From positions 4,454 to 45,059 of the forward strand of contig JALHOC010000015.1 of NCBI GenBank assembly GCA_022843225.1: a stretch of 40,606 nucleotides of DNA, read 5' to 3'. Source of the DNA: Hyphomonadaceae bacterium (lineage in GTDB: Bacteria; Pseudomonadota; Alphaproteobacteria; Caulobacterales; Aquidulcibacteraceae). The notes below the pieces were generated by a model, which was given only the letters and a program-made list of their open reading frames with translations, did not search any database and was not told the origin of the DNA. Every line of letters starts with the position of its first letter. Position 1 is the first letter of the stretch. A program made the position numbers and the translations under genes. This document shows positions 1-5,971 of this stretch, piece by piece.

Positions 1-1441
1 CGATGAGGTACAAGAGCATCAGACCCCAACCGACAAACTTATGTGGCGAGATGGCTTGGAAGAACACAGACAAAGCCGCGATCCCGAAGCAGCCAATCAA
101 AGTCGGCAGCGCATACCATGTGAAGTACTGGCCCCAATCGATCGCGGTGAAGCCCTTCAACAGCTGCACGAGCGCACCTGCGGCGACGCTGACGAGAATG
201 AGCGCCGCCAGCGCCACGGTGAGCGCCAGCACTTTCGGCGTCACAAAAGTCCAATCCGGCGCGGGCGTGGAATCGACAATTTCGTGCATCCGCTTCTCGC
301 GGTCGCGCCACACCAGCTCGCCCGCATAATAGGTGGCGACGATGATCGGGATCAACGTGAACGCGCCGGCTAACGCCTGCGACATCAGCATCGTCACGGG
401 ATAGACTTGAACATTGCCTGCGATTTCGTCGGCGTACCAGAGCGCGCCGCCCGCATTGAACAGGCCGAGAGCCAGAAGCACGATGAAAGCCGGGCTCGAC
501 AGCACGTAGCCCAACTCGAAACGCGCGCGCGACAACACCTGGGTCCATGACGCACCGCCGCCAAAGCTGCGCGCGGTGCTGACAGGCGCCGTCGCCAAGG
601 CTGGCATGGCGCGCGAGGGCTTTTCTTTCTTCGCTTTCTTGGCGCCGCGGGTCGAGAAGCTGAAGAGAAAGTACGCGGCCGCCAATGCCGCAAGCGCCAC
701 GCCGCCCCAAATCGCTCTGTTGGCGAGGTACACGCCCGTAATCGGCAGCACCATCGTGTTGCGGTCGGATGCGGTCCAGTATCGCGTTTCCTGGAACAAA
801 GCCCCGAGCCCGTACGGCTCCAGAAGCGCGACAATGTCCTCATTCTCGGGCCGGTTGAAGATGCCACTTAGCACCACATAGAGCACGAGGAACGCAATCA
901 GCCCGACATAGCTCGCCATCATTGAACGCGTTGCGGTCGCCAACGTAAAGAATAGCGCGCTGCACAGGAACATGGTCGGCAAGCCCGCCACCGCGTAGGA
1001 ATAGGCGTAATGCCATGGCACAAACGGGCCCAGGCGTTCAGGGTCGAGCCATGGCATCAAAGACCCGATCATCATCGCCAGCGGCACGGACGCCAGCACG
1101 ATGGCGCTGGTCAGAAACGCGCCGACAAATCGCCCGAACAAATAGTCGAACTTTCGGATACGCGTTGCGTGGATGATCGGGCCAAAGCCTGTTTCGCTAT
1201 CGCGCAAAATCACGTTCGCGACGAAAGACACAACAGCGAATTGCGCGAAGATCGCCATGATGGCGATGGTCTGCGTGATCGCGCTAGGGCTGTTGATATT
1301 GGTGTTGCCGCCCGAACCGATCTGAACGGTATCAACCGTGACAGACAGAAAGGTCAGCAGAAAAAAGATGATGAACGTGATCCAGAGCACGGGGCTCTTA
1401 AGCTGATAGCCCAGCTCAAACGACGCGACTTTGCCGAACAT
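1..1441 (-). CDS. ABC-2 type transporter permease, C-terminus beyond window (possible M1-aminopeptidase fusion)
   Basis: An open minus-strand frame begins with ATG at 1441-1439 and runs without a stop through the left edge, giving 480 visible residues. The protein starts MFGKVASFELGYQLKSP and has a first hydrophobic segment near residues 19-36, with further ones clustered before about residue 180 and again near 230-255. A lysine-rich linker (about 258-270) follows, then a second membrane bundle that opens with a similar phrase (ARFELGYVLSSPAF), so the two halves look duplicated. This is the architecture of large ABC-2 permeases; some of this type carry a C-terminal M1 metallopeptidase domain, which would lie outside the window. 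It starts 14 bp after the ATPase stop, so the two form one operon. The permease call is firm; the peptidase fusion is inferred from family recollection. Confidence 0.8.
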   Translation of the reverse strand, partial: MFGKVASFELGYQLKSPVLWITFIIFFLLTFLSVTVDTVQIGSGGNTNINSPSAITQTIAIMAIFAQFAVVSFVANVILRDSETGFGPIIHATRIRKFDYLFGRFVGAFLTSAIVLASVPLAMMIGSLMPWLDPERLGPFVPWHYAYSYAVAGLPTMFLCSALFFTLATATRSMMASYVGLIAFLVLYVVLSGIFNRPENEDIVALLEPYGLGALFQETRYWTASDRNTMVLPITGVYLANRAIWGGVALAALAAAYFLFSFSTRGAKKAKKEKPSRAMPALATAPVSTARSFGGGASWTQVLSRARFELGYVLSSPAFIVLLALGLFNAGGALWYADEIAGNVQVYPVTMLMSQALAGAFTLIPIIVATYYAGELVWRDREKRMHEIVDSTPAPDWTFVTPKVLALTVALAALILVSVAAGALVQLLKGFTAIDWGQYFTWYALPTLIGCFGIAALSVFFQAISPHKFVGWGLMLLYLI

Positions 1442-1455
1442 GGTTTTCACTCCGC

Positions 1456-2331
1456 TCAGGCTGCGCGCGCGGCGGCGAGGGTCGAAAAGTACAGGTCTTC
1501 AAGCCCGCCTTCGACCGCGGAGAAATCCGGTCCAGGTTGTAAGTCCGCGAAGACGTGAATCATGGTGCGGCCCGCGAACAGGCGCTCTGAAATCACGGTG
1601 TAACGCTGCTTGGCGTCATCCAGCGCCTCGCGTGCGATGGCTGCGCGCCAAACCTTGCCTTGCAGCGATTGCCGCAGCGCTTCTGGCGCGCCCTGGCGCA
1701 CCACCTTGCCGCCAGCGAGGATCGCCATGGTGCGGCAGAGCTGAGCGACGTCCTCGACGATGTGCGTCGAGAGAATCACGACGACATCCTCGCCGATGGC
1801 CGCGAGCAGATTGAGGAAGCGATTGCGTTCCTCGGGATCGAGGCCCGCTGTCGGCTCGTCGACGATGATCAATTTTGGTTGGCCTAACAGCGCCTGAGCG
1901 ATGCCAAAGCGCTGACGCATCCCGCCCGAGAACCCGGCGATCGCCTTCTTGCGCACGTTCCAAAGATTGACTTGATTGAGCAAGCCATGAACGGCCTCGC
2001 GGCGCTCTTTGGTATTCACGATGCCCTTCAGCACCGCCAGATGGTCGAGCATCGCCTCGGCGGTTACGCGGGGATACACGCCGAAATCCTGAGGCAGATA
2101 GCCGAGTGTCCGACGCAGCAATTCAGGCTGCTTAATCACGTCGATATCGCCGAATTGCACGCTGCCGGACGTCGGCGTTTGGAGCGTCGAAACCACCCGC
2201 ATCAACGTCGACTTGCCCGCGCCGTTGGGACCGAGGAGCCCGAACATGCCAGTGCCGATGTCCAGCGAAACATTGTCGAGCGCGACCACGCCGTTGGCGT
2301 AGCGGTGGGTCAGGTTTTCGATCCGAAGCAT
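1456..2331 (-). CDS. ABC transporter ATP-binding protein
   Basis: A 291-residue nucleotide-binding subunit. Visible motifs are Walker A GPNGAGKST (34-42), Q-loop Gln81, signature SGGMRQR (135-141), Walker B ending in Asp158-Glu159 followed by PTAGLDP, and the switch His190 in LSTH. The last 90 residues form the usual C-terminal extension of ABC-2 exporter ATPases. It powers the membrane protein encoded immediately downstream. The substrate cannot be read from sequence; ABC-2 systems export drugs, lipids or polymers. The start ATG at 2331 gives a normal N-terminus (MLRIENLTHRY). Two dyad-symmetric sites lie 29-85 bp upstream of the start, so control by the divergent LysR protein is plausible but inferred. 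Confidence 0.93.
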   Translation of the reverse strand: MLRIENLTHRYANGVVALDNVSLDIGTGMFGLLGPNGAGKSTLMRVVSTLQTPTSGSVQFGDIDVIKQPELLRRTLGYLPQDFGVYPRVTAEAMLDHLAVLKGIVNTKERREAVHGLLNQVNLWNVRKKAIAGFSGGMRQRFGIAQALLGQPKLIIVDEPTAGLDPEERNRFLNLLAAIGEDVVVILSTHIVEDVAQLCRTMAILAGGKVVRQGAPEALRQSLQGKVWRAAIAREALDDAKQRYTVISERLFAGRTMIHVFADLQPGPDFSAVEGGLEDLYFSTLAAARAA

Positions 2332-2359
2332 CGGTTATGGGCTCCAAGCGCAATAATTC

Positions 2360-2376
2360 TTATCGAAATGCGATAA
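2360..2376. promoter_or_regulatory. Dyad TTATCG-N5-CGATAA, candidate operator 1
   Basis: A perfect inverted repeat with arms TTATCG (2360-2365) and CGATAA (2371-2376) around AAATG. It fits the LysR-type T-N11-A rule in both orientations (T2361/A2373 and T2363/A2375). It lies 29 bp upstream of the ABC ATPase start, in the region shared with the divergent lysR gene. A sister site lies 41 bp away. Which protein binds is inferred. Confidence 0.5.
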
Positions 2377-2401
2377 ATGCATACGCTCTGTCAACCACCT
2401 T

Positions 2402-2416
2402 TATCGTGTATCGATA
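2402..2416. promoter_or_regulatory. Dyad TATCG-N5-CGATA, candidate operator 2
   Basis: A second inverted repeat with the same half-sites (TATCG 2402-2406, CGATA 2412-2416) and the same 5-base spacer (TGTAT) as the site at 2360-2376. Centre-to-centre distance is 41 bp, close to four helical turns, so bound proteins would lie on the same DNA face. Confidence 0.5.
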
Positions 2417-2488
2417 TCCATCCGTCGCATTTCTTGCCCGCCCATATGATTGCGGAAAGCGATTTTCGCGTCCCGTTTATTCGATTTG

Positions 2489-2504
2489 ACAATTGTGGAA
2501 TTCC
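2489..2504. promoter_or_regulatory. Adjacent 8-bp palindromes upstream of lysR
   Basis: ACAATTGT (2489-2496) is followed directly by GGAATTCC (2497-2504), both perfect palindromes, 24 bp before the lysR start. A TTGACA hexamer (2486-2491) overlaps the first. No convincing -10 element follows at the usual spacing, so a promoter here is uncertain; the palindromes could be an autoregulatory site or chance. Confidence 0.25.
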
Positions 2505-2527
2505 GACCCGCACCCAAATAAGCGCCC

Positions 2528-3424
2528 ATGCCCAACCAAAAGCCCCGCCTGGTCAATCTGGACTTGGACCTCCTGCGCGCCTTCTTGGCCGTTGCGGAAC
2601 TCAAGAATTTCACGCGCGCTGGGGCTCGCCTGGGCCGCACCCAATCGGCCATCAGCCTGCAGATCAAGCGGCTGGAAGAGCAGGTCGGCGCGGAATTGTT
2701 CGTGCGCGATCCCCGGCGCGTCGTGCTGACCGCTCAGGGCGAAGGACTGCTGGTGCAGGCACGCAAGCTTCTACGCATGAATGACGAGATCATCGGCTCC
2801 ATCTTCGAGCATGCGTTGGAAGGCGAAGTTCGCTTTGGCGCGCCGGAAGACTTCGCCACCACGCATTTGCCGAGCATTCTAGGCAGCTTCGCGCGCGCTT
2901 ATCCCCATGTGAGCATGTCGGTAACCTGCGATCTTACGCTGAAGCTGATGGAGAAAATGCAGCAAGGCGAGCTGGATTTGGCGTTGATCAAGCGCGAACC
3001 ACTTGGCGCCAATCTGGGCGTCAGCGTGTGGCGGGAGCATTTGGTCTGGGTCGGCGCAGGCGAGGATGTGTTGCACGATGACGTGCCGGTGCCGCTCGTG
3101 GTGGCGCCTGCGCCGTGCGTGTATCGCAAACGCACGACGGAAGCGCTCGATTCCGTTGGGCGTGCCTGGCGCATTGCCTACACCAGTCCATCGCTCGCGG
3201 GGCAAAATGCCGCCTTGCGGGCCGGCCTGGGGGTCACTGCGCTGCCTGATGAAATGGTGCCGGACGATCTGACAAAGTTTGGCGCGCAACACGGTTTCCC
3301 GCCGCTCTCCGATGTTGAGATCGCGCTGATCCGAGCCGGCAACACGCTTCCCGTCGCCGCCGAGCGTCTGGCCAACTTCATCCTCGCCTCTCTGAACCGA
3401 ACCCCTCACGCGCAAGGTGCATAG
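2528..3424 (+). CDS. LysR-family transcriptional regulator
   Basis: A 298-residue protein of standard LysR length. The N-terminal winged helix-turn-helix occupies about residues 10-70 (LDLLRAFLAVAELKNFTRAG, then TQSAISLQIKRLEEQVGAELF), matching the LysR DNA-binding consensus closely. A linker helix follows, then the substrate-binding domain from about residue 95 (EVRFGAPEDF). It is transcribed away from the ABC operon; divergent LysR genes usually control their neighbour. The TATCG-N5-CGATA dyads in the shared spacer satisfy the family T-N11-A rule. The inducer is unknown. No clear Shine-Dalgarno is visible, but the start agrees with the family N-terminus. Only the ABC export role of the neighbour hints at what it regulates. 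Confidence 0.93.
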   Translation: MPNQKPRLVNLDLDLLRAFLAVAELKNFTRAGARLGRTQSAISLQIKRLEEQVGAELFVRDPRRVVLTAQGEGLLVQARKLLRMNDEIIGSIFEHALEGEVRFGAPEDFATTHLPSILGSFARAYPHVSMSVTCDLTLKLMEKMQQGELDLALIKREPLGANLGVSVWREHLVWVGAGEDVLHDDVPVPLVVAPAPCVYRKRTTEALDSVGRAWRIAYTSPSLAGQNAALRAGLGVTALPDEMVPDDLTKFGAQHGFPPLSDVEIALIRAGNTLPVAAERLANFILASLNRTPHAQGA

Positions 3425-3503
3425 GGTGGGCAAATGCAAACGATTGCGAAATTCAATTGTCGCACCTCTGGAAACCTCGCAGCGCGCACCCATCTCTTGT
3501 GAA

Positions 3504-3549
3504 CCAGGCCGGGCCCCTCTGACGGTACCCAACCGTGATGTCGGACTGG
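3504..3549 (+). ncRNA. Candidate structured cis-regulatory RNA, copy 1 (upstream of terC)
   Basis: A 46-nt motif closed by P1 (CCAGGCC 3504-3510 with GGACTGG 3543-3549, one mismatch). It contains conserved GGGCCCCUCUG (3511-3521), hairpin P2 (ACGGU 3522-3526 with ACCGU 3532-3536) and conserved GAUGUCGG (3537-3544). A second copy at 4865-4907 keeps both single-stranded blocks while P1 and P2 change in a mostly compensating way. It lies in the 339-bp leader of terC and is followed at once by a terminator-like stem, which resembles riboswitch layout. A terC-associated RNA motif has been reported in alphaproteobacteria as far as I recall; identity with it, or with the yybP-ykoY manganese riboswitch, is not established. 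I do not see the yybP-ykoY consensus. Confidence 0.55.
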
Positions 3550-3550
3550 A

Positions 3551-3637
3551 GGATTGTGGGCCGGAGAGCTGCGCTCTCTCCCCCCTTGCCCGCCCGGCCC
3601 AGCCGGGGCCTCCGGCCCGCAATCCACCCTATTTTTG
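3551..3637 (+). terminator. Long stem with U-tract, candidate terminator or attenuator before terC
   Basis: A 16-bp stem (3551-3566 with 3610-3625, one G-U pair) encloses a C-rich loop with a 6-bp hairpin (CCCGGC 3593-3598 / GCCGGG 3602-3607). A competing hairpin GAGAGC/GCTCTC (3564-3569 / 3573-3578) would break the outer stem. A T-run (3632-3636) follows six bases after the stem. It could end lysR transcription or act as the switchable terminator of the RNA motif just upstream. The T-run also forms TTGACG (3634-3639), a possible -35, with a poor -10 downstream. Confidence 0.5.
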
Positions 3638-3763
3638 ACGCCCGACTTGGAGGCGAGACACGGGCTTCTGCCCAAATTCTCTTCTCGTCGATACAGAGCC
3701 TTTTCCAGCGCCGCAGCCACGGGCTTCGGTGCTGAAATACTTGTTTGAGAAAGCAGAGCGCCG

Positions 3764-4798
3764 ATGGATTTCTGGATGGTCGAATACGCGGGTCAGCCGG
3801 TTTGGTTGTGGGCGGCTTTCCTCAGTTTCATCGGCTTTCTGCTCTGGCTTGATCTTGGCGTGGTCAACAACAAGGACGGCGTGGTTTCGCCGAAGAAGAG
3901 CGCCTTGATGTGGGCGAGCTTCGCCTCGCTTGCGGTGTTGTTCAGCCTTTATGTTGGCTTCGTTTACGAACCAGACCCGCGCTATTATTCGAACCCGGAA
4001 AATCTCAATCAGCAGGCGGTGCTCCAGTACTTCACGGGCTATCTGCTGGAGACCGCGCTCGCATTCGACAACATCTTCGTCATTTCGATGATCTTCACGT
4101 ACTTCGCGGTGCCGCGCGAGTACCAGCATCGCGTGCTGTTTTGGGGCATCATCGGCGCTATCGTGTTCCGCGCGATCTTCATTTCGCTCGGCTCCGTGGT
4201 CGTCAATCAATGGACCTGGGTGCTTTATTTCTTCGCGGCTTTCCTGATCTTCACCGGCTGGAAAATGCTATTTGGCGGCGAGCACGAGGTGAAACTCGAG
4301 GACAATGCGGTCCTGAAATTCGTCAAGAAGCGCATGCGCGTCACGGACAAAATCGAGAACCACAATTTCTTCGTGAAGAAGCCTGACCCGCTGACGGGCA
4401 AGCTCGTTCTGTTCGCCACGCCGCTGTTCCTCGCGCTCATCATGGTCGAAGTTGTGGACATCATTTTCGCGGTCGATTCCGTGCCGGCGATCTTCGCGGT
4501 CACCCGCGATCCGTTTATCGTCTACACGTCGAACATCTTCGCCATTCTCGGCTTGCGCTCGATGTACTTCATGCTCGCCGCAGCGGTGGAGCGTTTCAAG
4601 TACCTCAAGTACGGCCTGTCGCTCGTCCTTGTTCTGATCGGCGTGAAGATCATTTGGAACTTCGGGCTGTCGAAGGCCCTAGGCTGGGCGCCTTATCTGG
4701 AGCCGCAATGGTCTCTCTTCGCCACCATCGCACTGATTGGCGGCGCCATTGGGTACTCTTGGTACAAGACCCGCGATCGAGCAGGCGGGCCGACATAG
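3764..4798 (+). CDS. TerC family integral membrane protein
   Basis: A 344-residue polytopic inner-membrane protein with seven or more hydrophobic segments. It carries the two acidic membrane motifs of the TerC/Alx family: LLETALAFDNIFVIS (about residues 95-109) and VEVVDIIFAVDSVPA (about 228-242). A basic cytoplasmic loop (VKKRMRVTDK) separates the halves. Family members such as E. coli Alx are linked to manganese export and alkaline or oxidative stress, and TerC to tellurite resistance; the substrate here is inferred to be a metal ion. The long leader with a structured RNA motif suggests riboregulation. An 11-bp hairpin ends the unit at 4818-4851. The ATG at 3764 gives a normal family N-terminus (MDFWMVEYAGQP). 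Confidence 0.93.
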   Translation: MDFWMVEYAGQPVWLWAAFLSFIGFLLWLDLGVVNNKDGVVSPKKSALMWASFASLAVLFSLYVGFVYEPDPRYYSNPENLNQQAVLQYFTGYLLETALAFDNIFVISMIFTYFAVPREYQHRVLFWGIIGAIVFRAIFISLGSVVVNQWTWVLYFFAAFLIFTGWKMLFGGEHEVKLEDNAVLKFVKKRMRVTDKIENHNFFVKKPDPLTGKLVLFATPLFLALIMVEVVDIIFAVDSVPAIFAVTRDPFIVYTSNIFAILGLRSMYFMLAAAVERFKYLKYGLSLVLVLIGVKIIWNFGLSKALGWAPYLEPQWSLFATIALIGGAIGYSWYKTRDRAGGPT

Positions 4799-4817
4799 CT
4801 GTCATGATGACAAATGA

Positions 4818-4851
4818 TGGCGCCCGCGTTGAAATCGGTGCGCGGGCGCCA
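4818..4851 (+). terminator. Hairpin downstream of terC
   Basis: An 11-bp perfect GC-rich stem (4818-4828 TGGCGCCCGCG with 4841-4851) with a 12-nt loop, 20 bp after the terC stop. It is followed by a weak T-containing tail (CACTTTGAAATTT) rather than a strong U-run, so termination may be partial and let transcription reach the second RNA motif. Confidence 0.55.
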
Positions 4852-4864
4852 CACTTTGAAATTT

Positions 4865-4907
4865 CCGGTCGGGCCCCTCTGGCGGCACATGTCGCGATGT
4901 CGGCCGG
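4865..4907 (+). ncRNA. Candidate structured cis-regulatory RNA, copy 2 (downstream of terC)
   Basis: The second copy of the motif at 3504-3549. P1 is CCGGUC (4865-4870) with GGCCGG (4902-4907); conserved GGGCCCCUCUG is at 4871-4881; P2 is GCGG (4882-4885) with UCGC (4892-4895); conserved GAUGUCGG is at 4896-4903. The helices differ in sequence from copy 1 yet still pair, while the two conserved blocks are identical, as expected of an aptamer-like RNA. It heads the leader of the small-gene operon at 4953. A hairpin and a strong Shine-Dalgarno follow, so regulation of translation is a reasonable inference. Confidence 0.55.
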
Positions 4908-4913
4908 TTTCGC

Positions 4914-4945
4914 TCAAGCGGTAAACGCTTGATCCTGAAGGAGGA
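4914..4945 (+). promoter_or_regulatory. Hairpin plus strong Shine-Dalgarno, candidate expression platform
   Basis: A 7-bp perfect hairpin (TCAAGCG 4914-4920, loop GTAAA, CGCTTGA 4926-4932) stands between RNA motif copy 2 and a strong Shine-Dalgarno AAGGAGGA (4938-4945), 7 nt before the ATG at 4953. Unusually strong ribosome binding for this window supports the 47-aa gene as real. Confidence 0.5.
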
Positions 4946-4952
4946 GCACTCG

Positions 4953-5096
4953 ATGACCCAAAAGATTGGCGCAGTCCACGCGGCCATTCGAACCGCCGCT
5001 ATGTTCTCGAAAAGCGCGAGCGCCTCGCAGCAAAAGCGCTTGGCGAATGCGGGGCAAAACCCGTCGAAGGGCGAGCGCGCGAAGGTGCGGATATGA
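4953..5096 (+). CDS. Small hypothetical protein, 47 aa, coupled to ydcH-like gene
   Basis: A short frame starting MTQKIGAVHAAIRTA and ending KGERAKVRI, basic and serine/alanine-rich, with no membrane segment or recognised domain. Its ATG follows AAGGAGGA with a 7-nt spacer, and its TGA overlaps the next ATG (ATGA at 5093-5096), the usual sign of translational coupling. It could be a genuine small basic protein or a leader peptide that delivers ribosomes to the ydcH-like gene. It is preceded by the structured RNA motif, so it is probably controlled together with terC. I do not recognise the family. Confidence 0.55.
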   Translation: MTQKIGAVHAAIRTAAMFSKSASASQQKRLANAGQNPSKGERAKVRI

Positions 5097-5266
5097 TTGA
5101 GCGCCATGTTGTCAGCCTTGAGCACAAGCACTCTGCGCTCGAAGCTCTGCTCGCGTCCGAGGCTAAGCGCCCTGCACCCGATGACGCTCTGGTGCGTGTA
5201 TTGAAGCGCCAGAAGCTGCGTCTCAAGGACGAGATCGCCGCGAAACAACGGGCGCGTTCTAGGTAA
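5093..5266 (+). CDS. YdcH-like (DUF465) small coiled-coil protein
   Basis: A 57-residue protein starting MIERHVVSLEHKHSALEALL and ending in a basic stretch (LRLKDEIAAKQRARSR). The pattern of a short N-terminal helix, a central LEHKHSALEALLASE heptad-like helix, an acidic/proline turn and a second helix LVRVLKRQKLRLKDEI matches the YdcH/DUF465 family of helical-hairpin proteins, of unknown function and common in alphaproteobacteria. It has no own Shine-Dalgarno; its ATG overlaps the stop of the 47-aa gene, so translation is probably coupled. It ends 56 bp before the zinc-ribbon gene, likely the same transcript. Confidence 0.7.
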   Translation: MIERHVVSLEHKHSALEALLASEAKRPAPDDALVRVLKRQKLRLKDEIAAKQRARSR

Positions 5267-5322
5267 CTGAAGCAAAAAGATCCCGCGCGCGCCGCAGGAT
5301 CACTTTGAGGCAAGGAAATACA

Positions 5323-5658
5323 ATGGCTCTTCTCATGTGCCCGAACTGCAATTCAAGCATGCAGGCGCTCAATCGCTCCGGCGTCGAGTTCGATATGTGC
5401 CCCTCGTGCCGGGGCGTCTGGCTCGACCGAGGCGAACTTGAAAAGATCATTGAAAACGTGCGCGCCGAGGTTTCCCCCGCCGCGCCAGTTGCAGCCCCCG
5501 CGCCGCAATTCCAGCAAGCGCCGCAACCTCAACAACACCGCCCCGCGCCCCAGCCTCAGCAATACTACGGCGAACGCGGTGAGCATGGCGAGCGCGGCGA
5601 GTATGGCTACGGCCATAAGCGTAAGAAGCGCTTCGACATGTTCGACATCTTCGACTGA
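5323..5658 (+). CDS. TFIIB-type zinc-ribbon protein with low-complexity tail
   Basis: A 111-residue protein. Residues 1-45 form a zf-TFIIB ribbon: CPNC (6-9), then MCPSCRGVWLDRGELEKII, giving four Cys ligands and the diagnostic GVWLDRGEL phrase. The rest is low complexity: an Ala/Pro/Gln-rich linker, tandem GERGE(H/Y) repeats and a basic-then-acidic end (KRKKRFDMFDIFD). The ATG at 5323 follows AAGGAAA at a proper distance and is preferred over the in-frame TTG at 5305. Ribbons of this family are small cytoplasmic proteins of uncertain function, sometimes near membrane or stress genes. It probably belongs with the terC-linked small-gene unit. Confidence 0.8.
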   Translation: MALLMCPNCNSSMQALNRSGVEFDMCPSCRGVWLDRGELEKIIENVRAEVSPAAPVAAPAPQFQQAPQPQQHRPAPQPQQYYGERGEHGERGEYGYGHKRKKRFDMFDIFD

Positions 5659-5664
5659 TCCGCG

Positions 5665-5967
5665 TCAGAAGCGTTCGGCCCGCATCACAGCGACATCGCT
5701 TACAGCGACGATGCCCGGATAGGATTTGAAGTAGTCGCTGAGCCACGCAAGCGCGGCTTCGGAGGCTTCGTCGGAGCCGATAGCGACAACCAGGTACAAG
5801 CCACGCTCATCAACCCCAGTGTGGCGCCAGGCGCCGTGCGCGCCAGCGCCTTCAGCGCCGGCCAACACGCTCCAGCCCTTGAACCCGGCTTGCGCTAGCA
5901 TTCCCTCAACTGGCGAGACCGCATGGGCTTCAACGAAGATCTCGAGCTTCTTGCGTGGAACGAGCAT
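5665..5967 (-). CDS. PII-like (SbtB-type) signalling protein
   Basis: A 100-residue protein starting MLVPRKKLEIFVEAH with a PII-like pattern: a first beta strand (KLEIFVEA), a helix (VEGMLAQAGFKGWSVL), a glycine/alanine-rich T-loop-like segment (LAGAEGAGAHGAWRH), a strand (GLYLVVAIGS), a helix (EAALAWLSDYFKSY) and a final strand (GIVAVSDVAVMRAERF). It lies 4 bp after the stop of an SbtA-like bicarbonate transporter, the place of SbtB in cyanobacterial sbtA-sbtB pairs. SbtB binds adenine nucleotides such as cAMP and gates SbtA; the same role is inferred here. No C-terminal Cys motif of cyanobacterial SbtB is present. The family call rests mainly on context plus fold pattern. Confidence 0.7.
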   Translation of the reverse strand: MLVPRKKLEIFVEAHAVSPVEGMLAQAGFKGWSVLAGAEGAGAHGAWRHTGVDERGLYLVVAIGSDEASEAALAWLSDYFKSYPGIVAVSDVAVMRAERF

Positions 5968-5971
5968 GGGA

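Noticed and set aside
2486-2520. TTGACA as the -35 element of a lysR promoter
   Set aside because: No -10-like hexamer occurs 16-18 bp downstream; kept only as a possible operator region.
3504-3640. yybP-ykoY manganese riboswitch upstream of terC
   Set aside because: The location fits, but I do not see the conserved sequence of that class; the motif seen is different and occurs twice.
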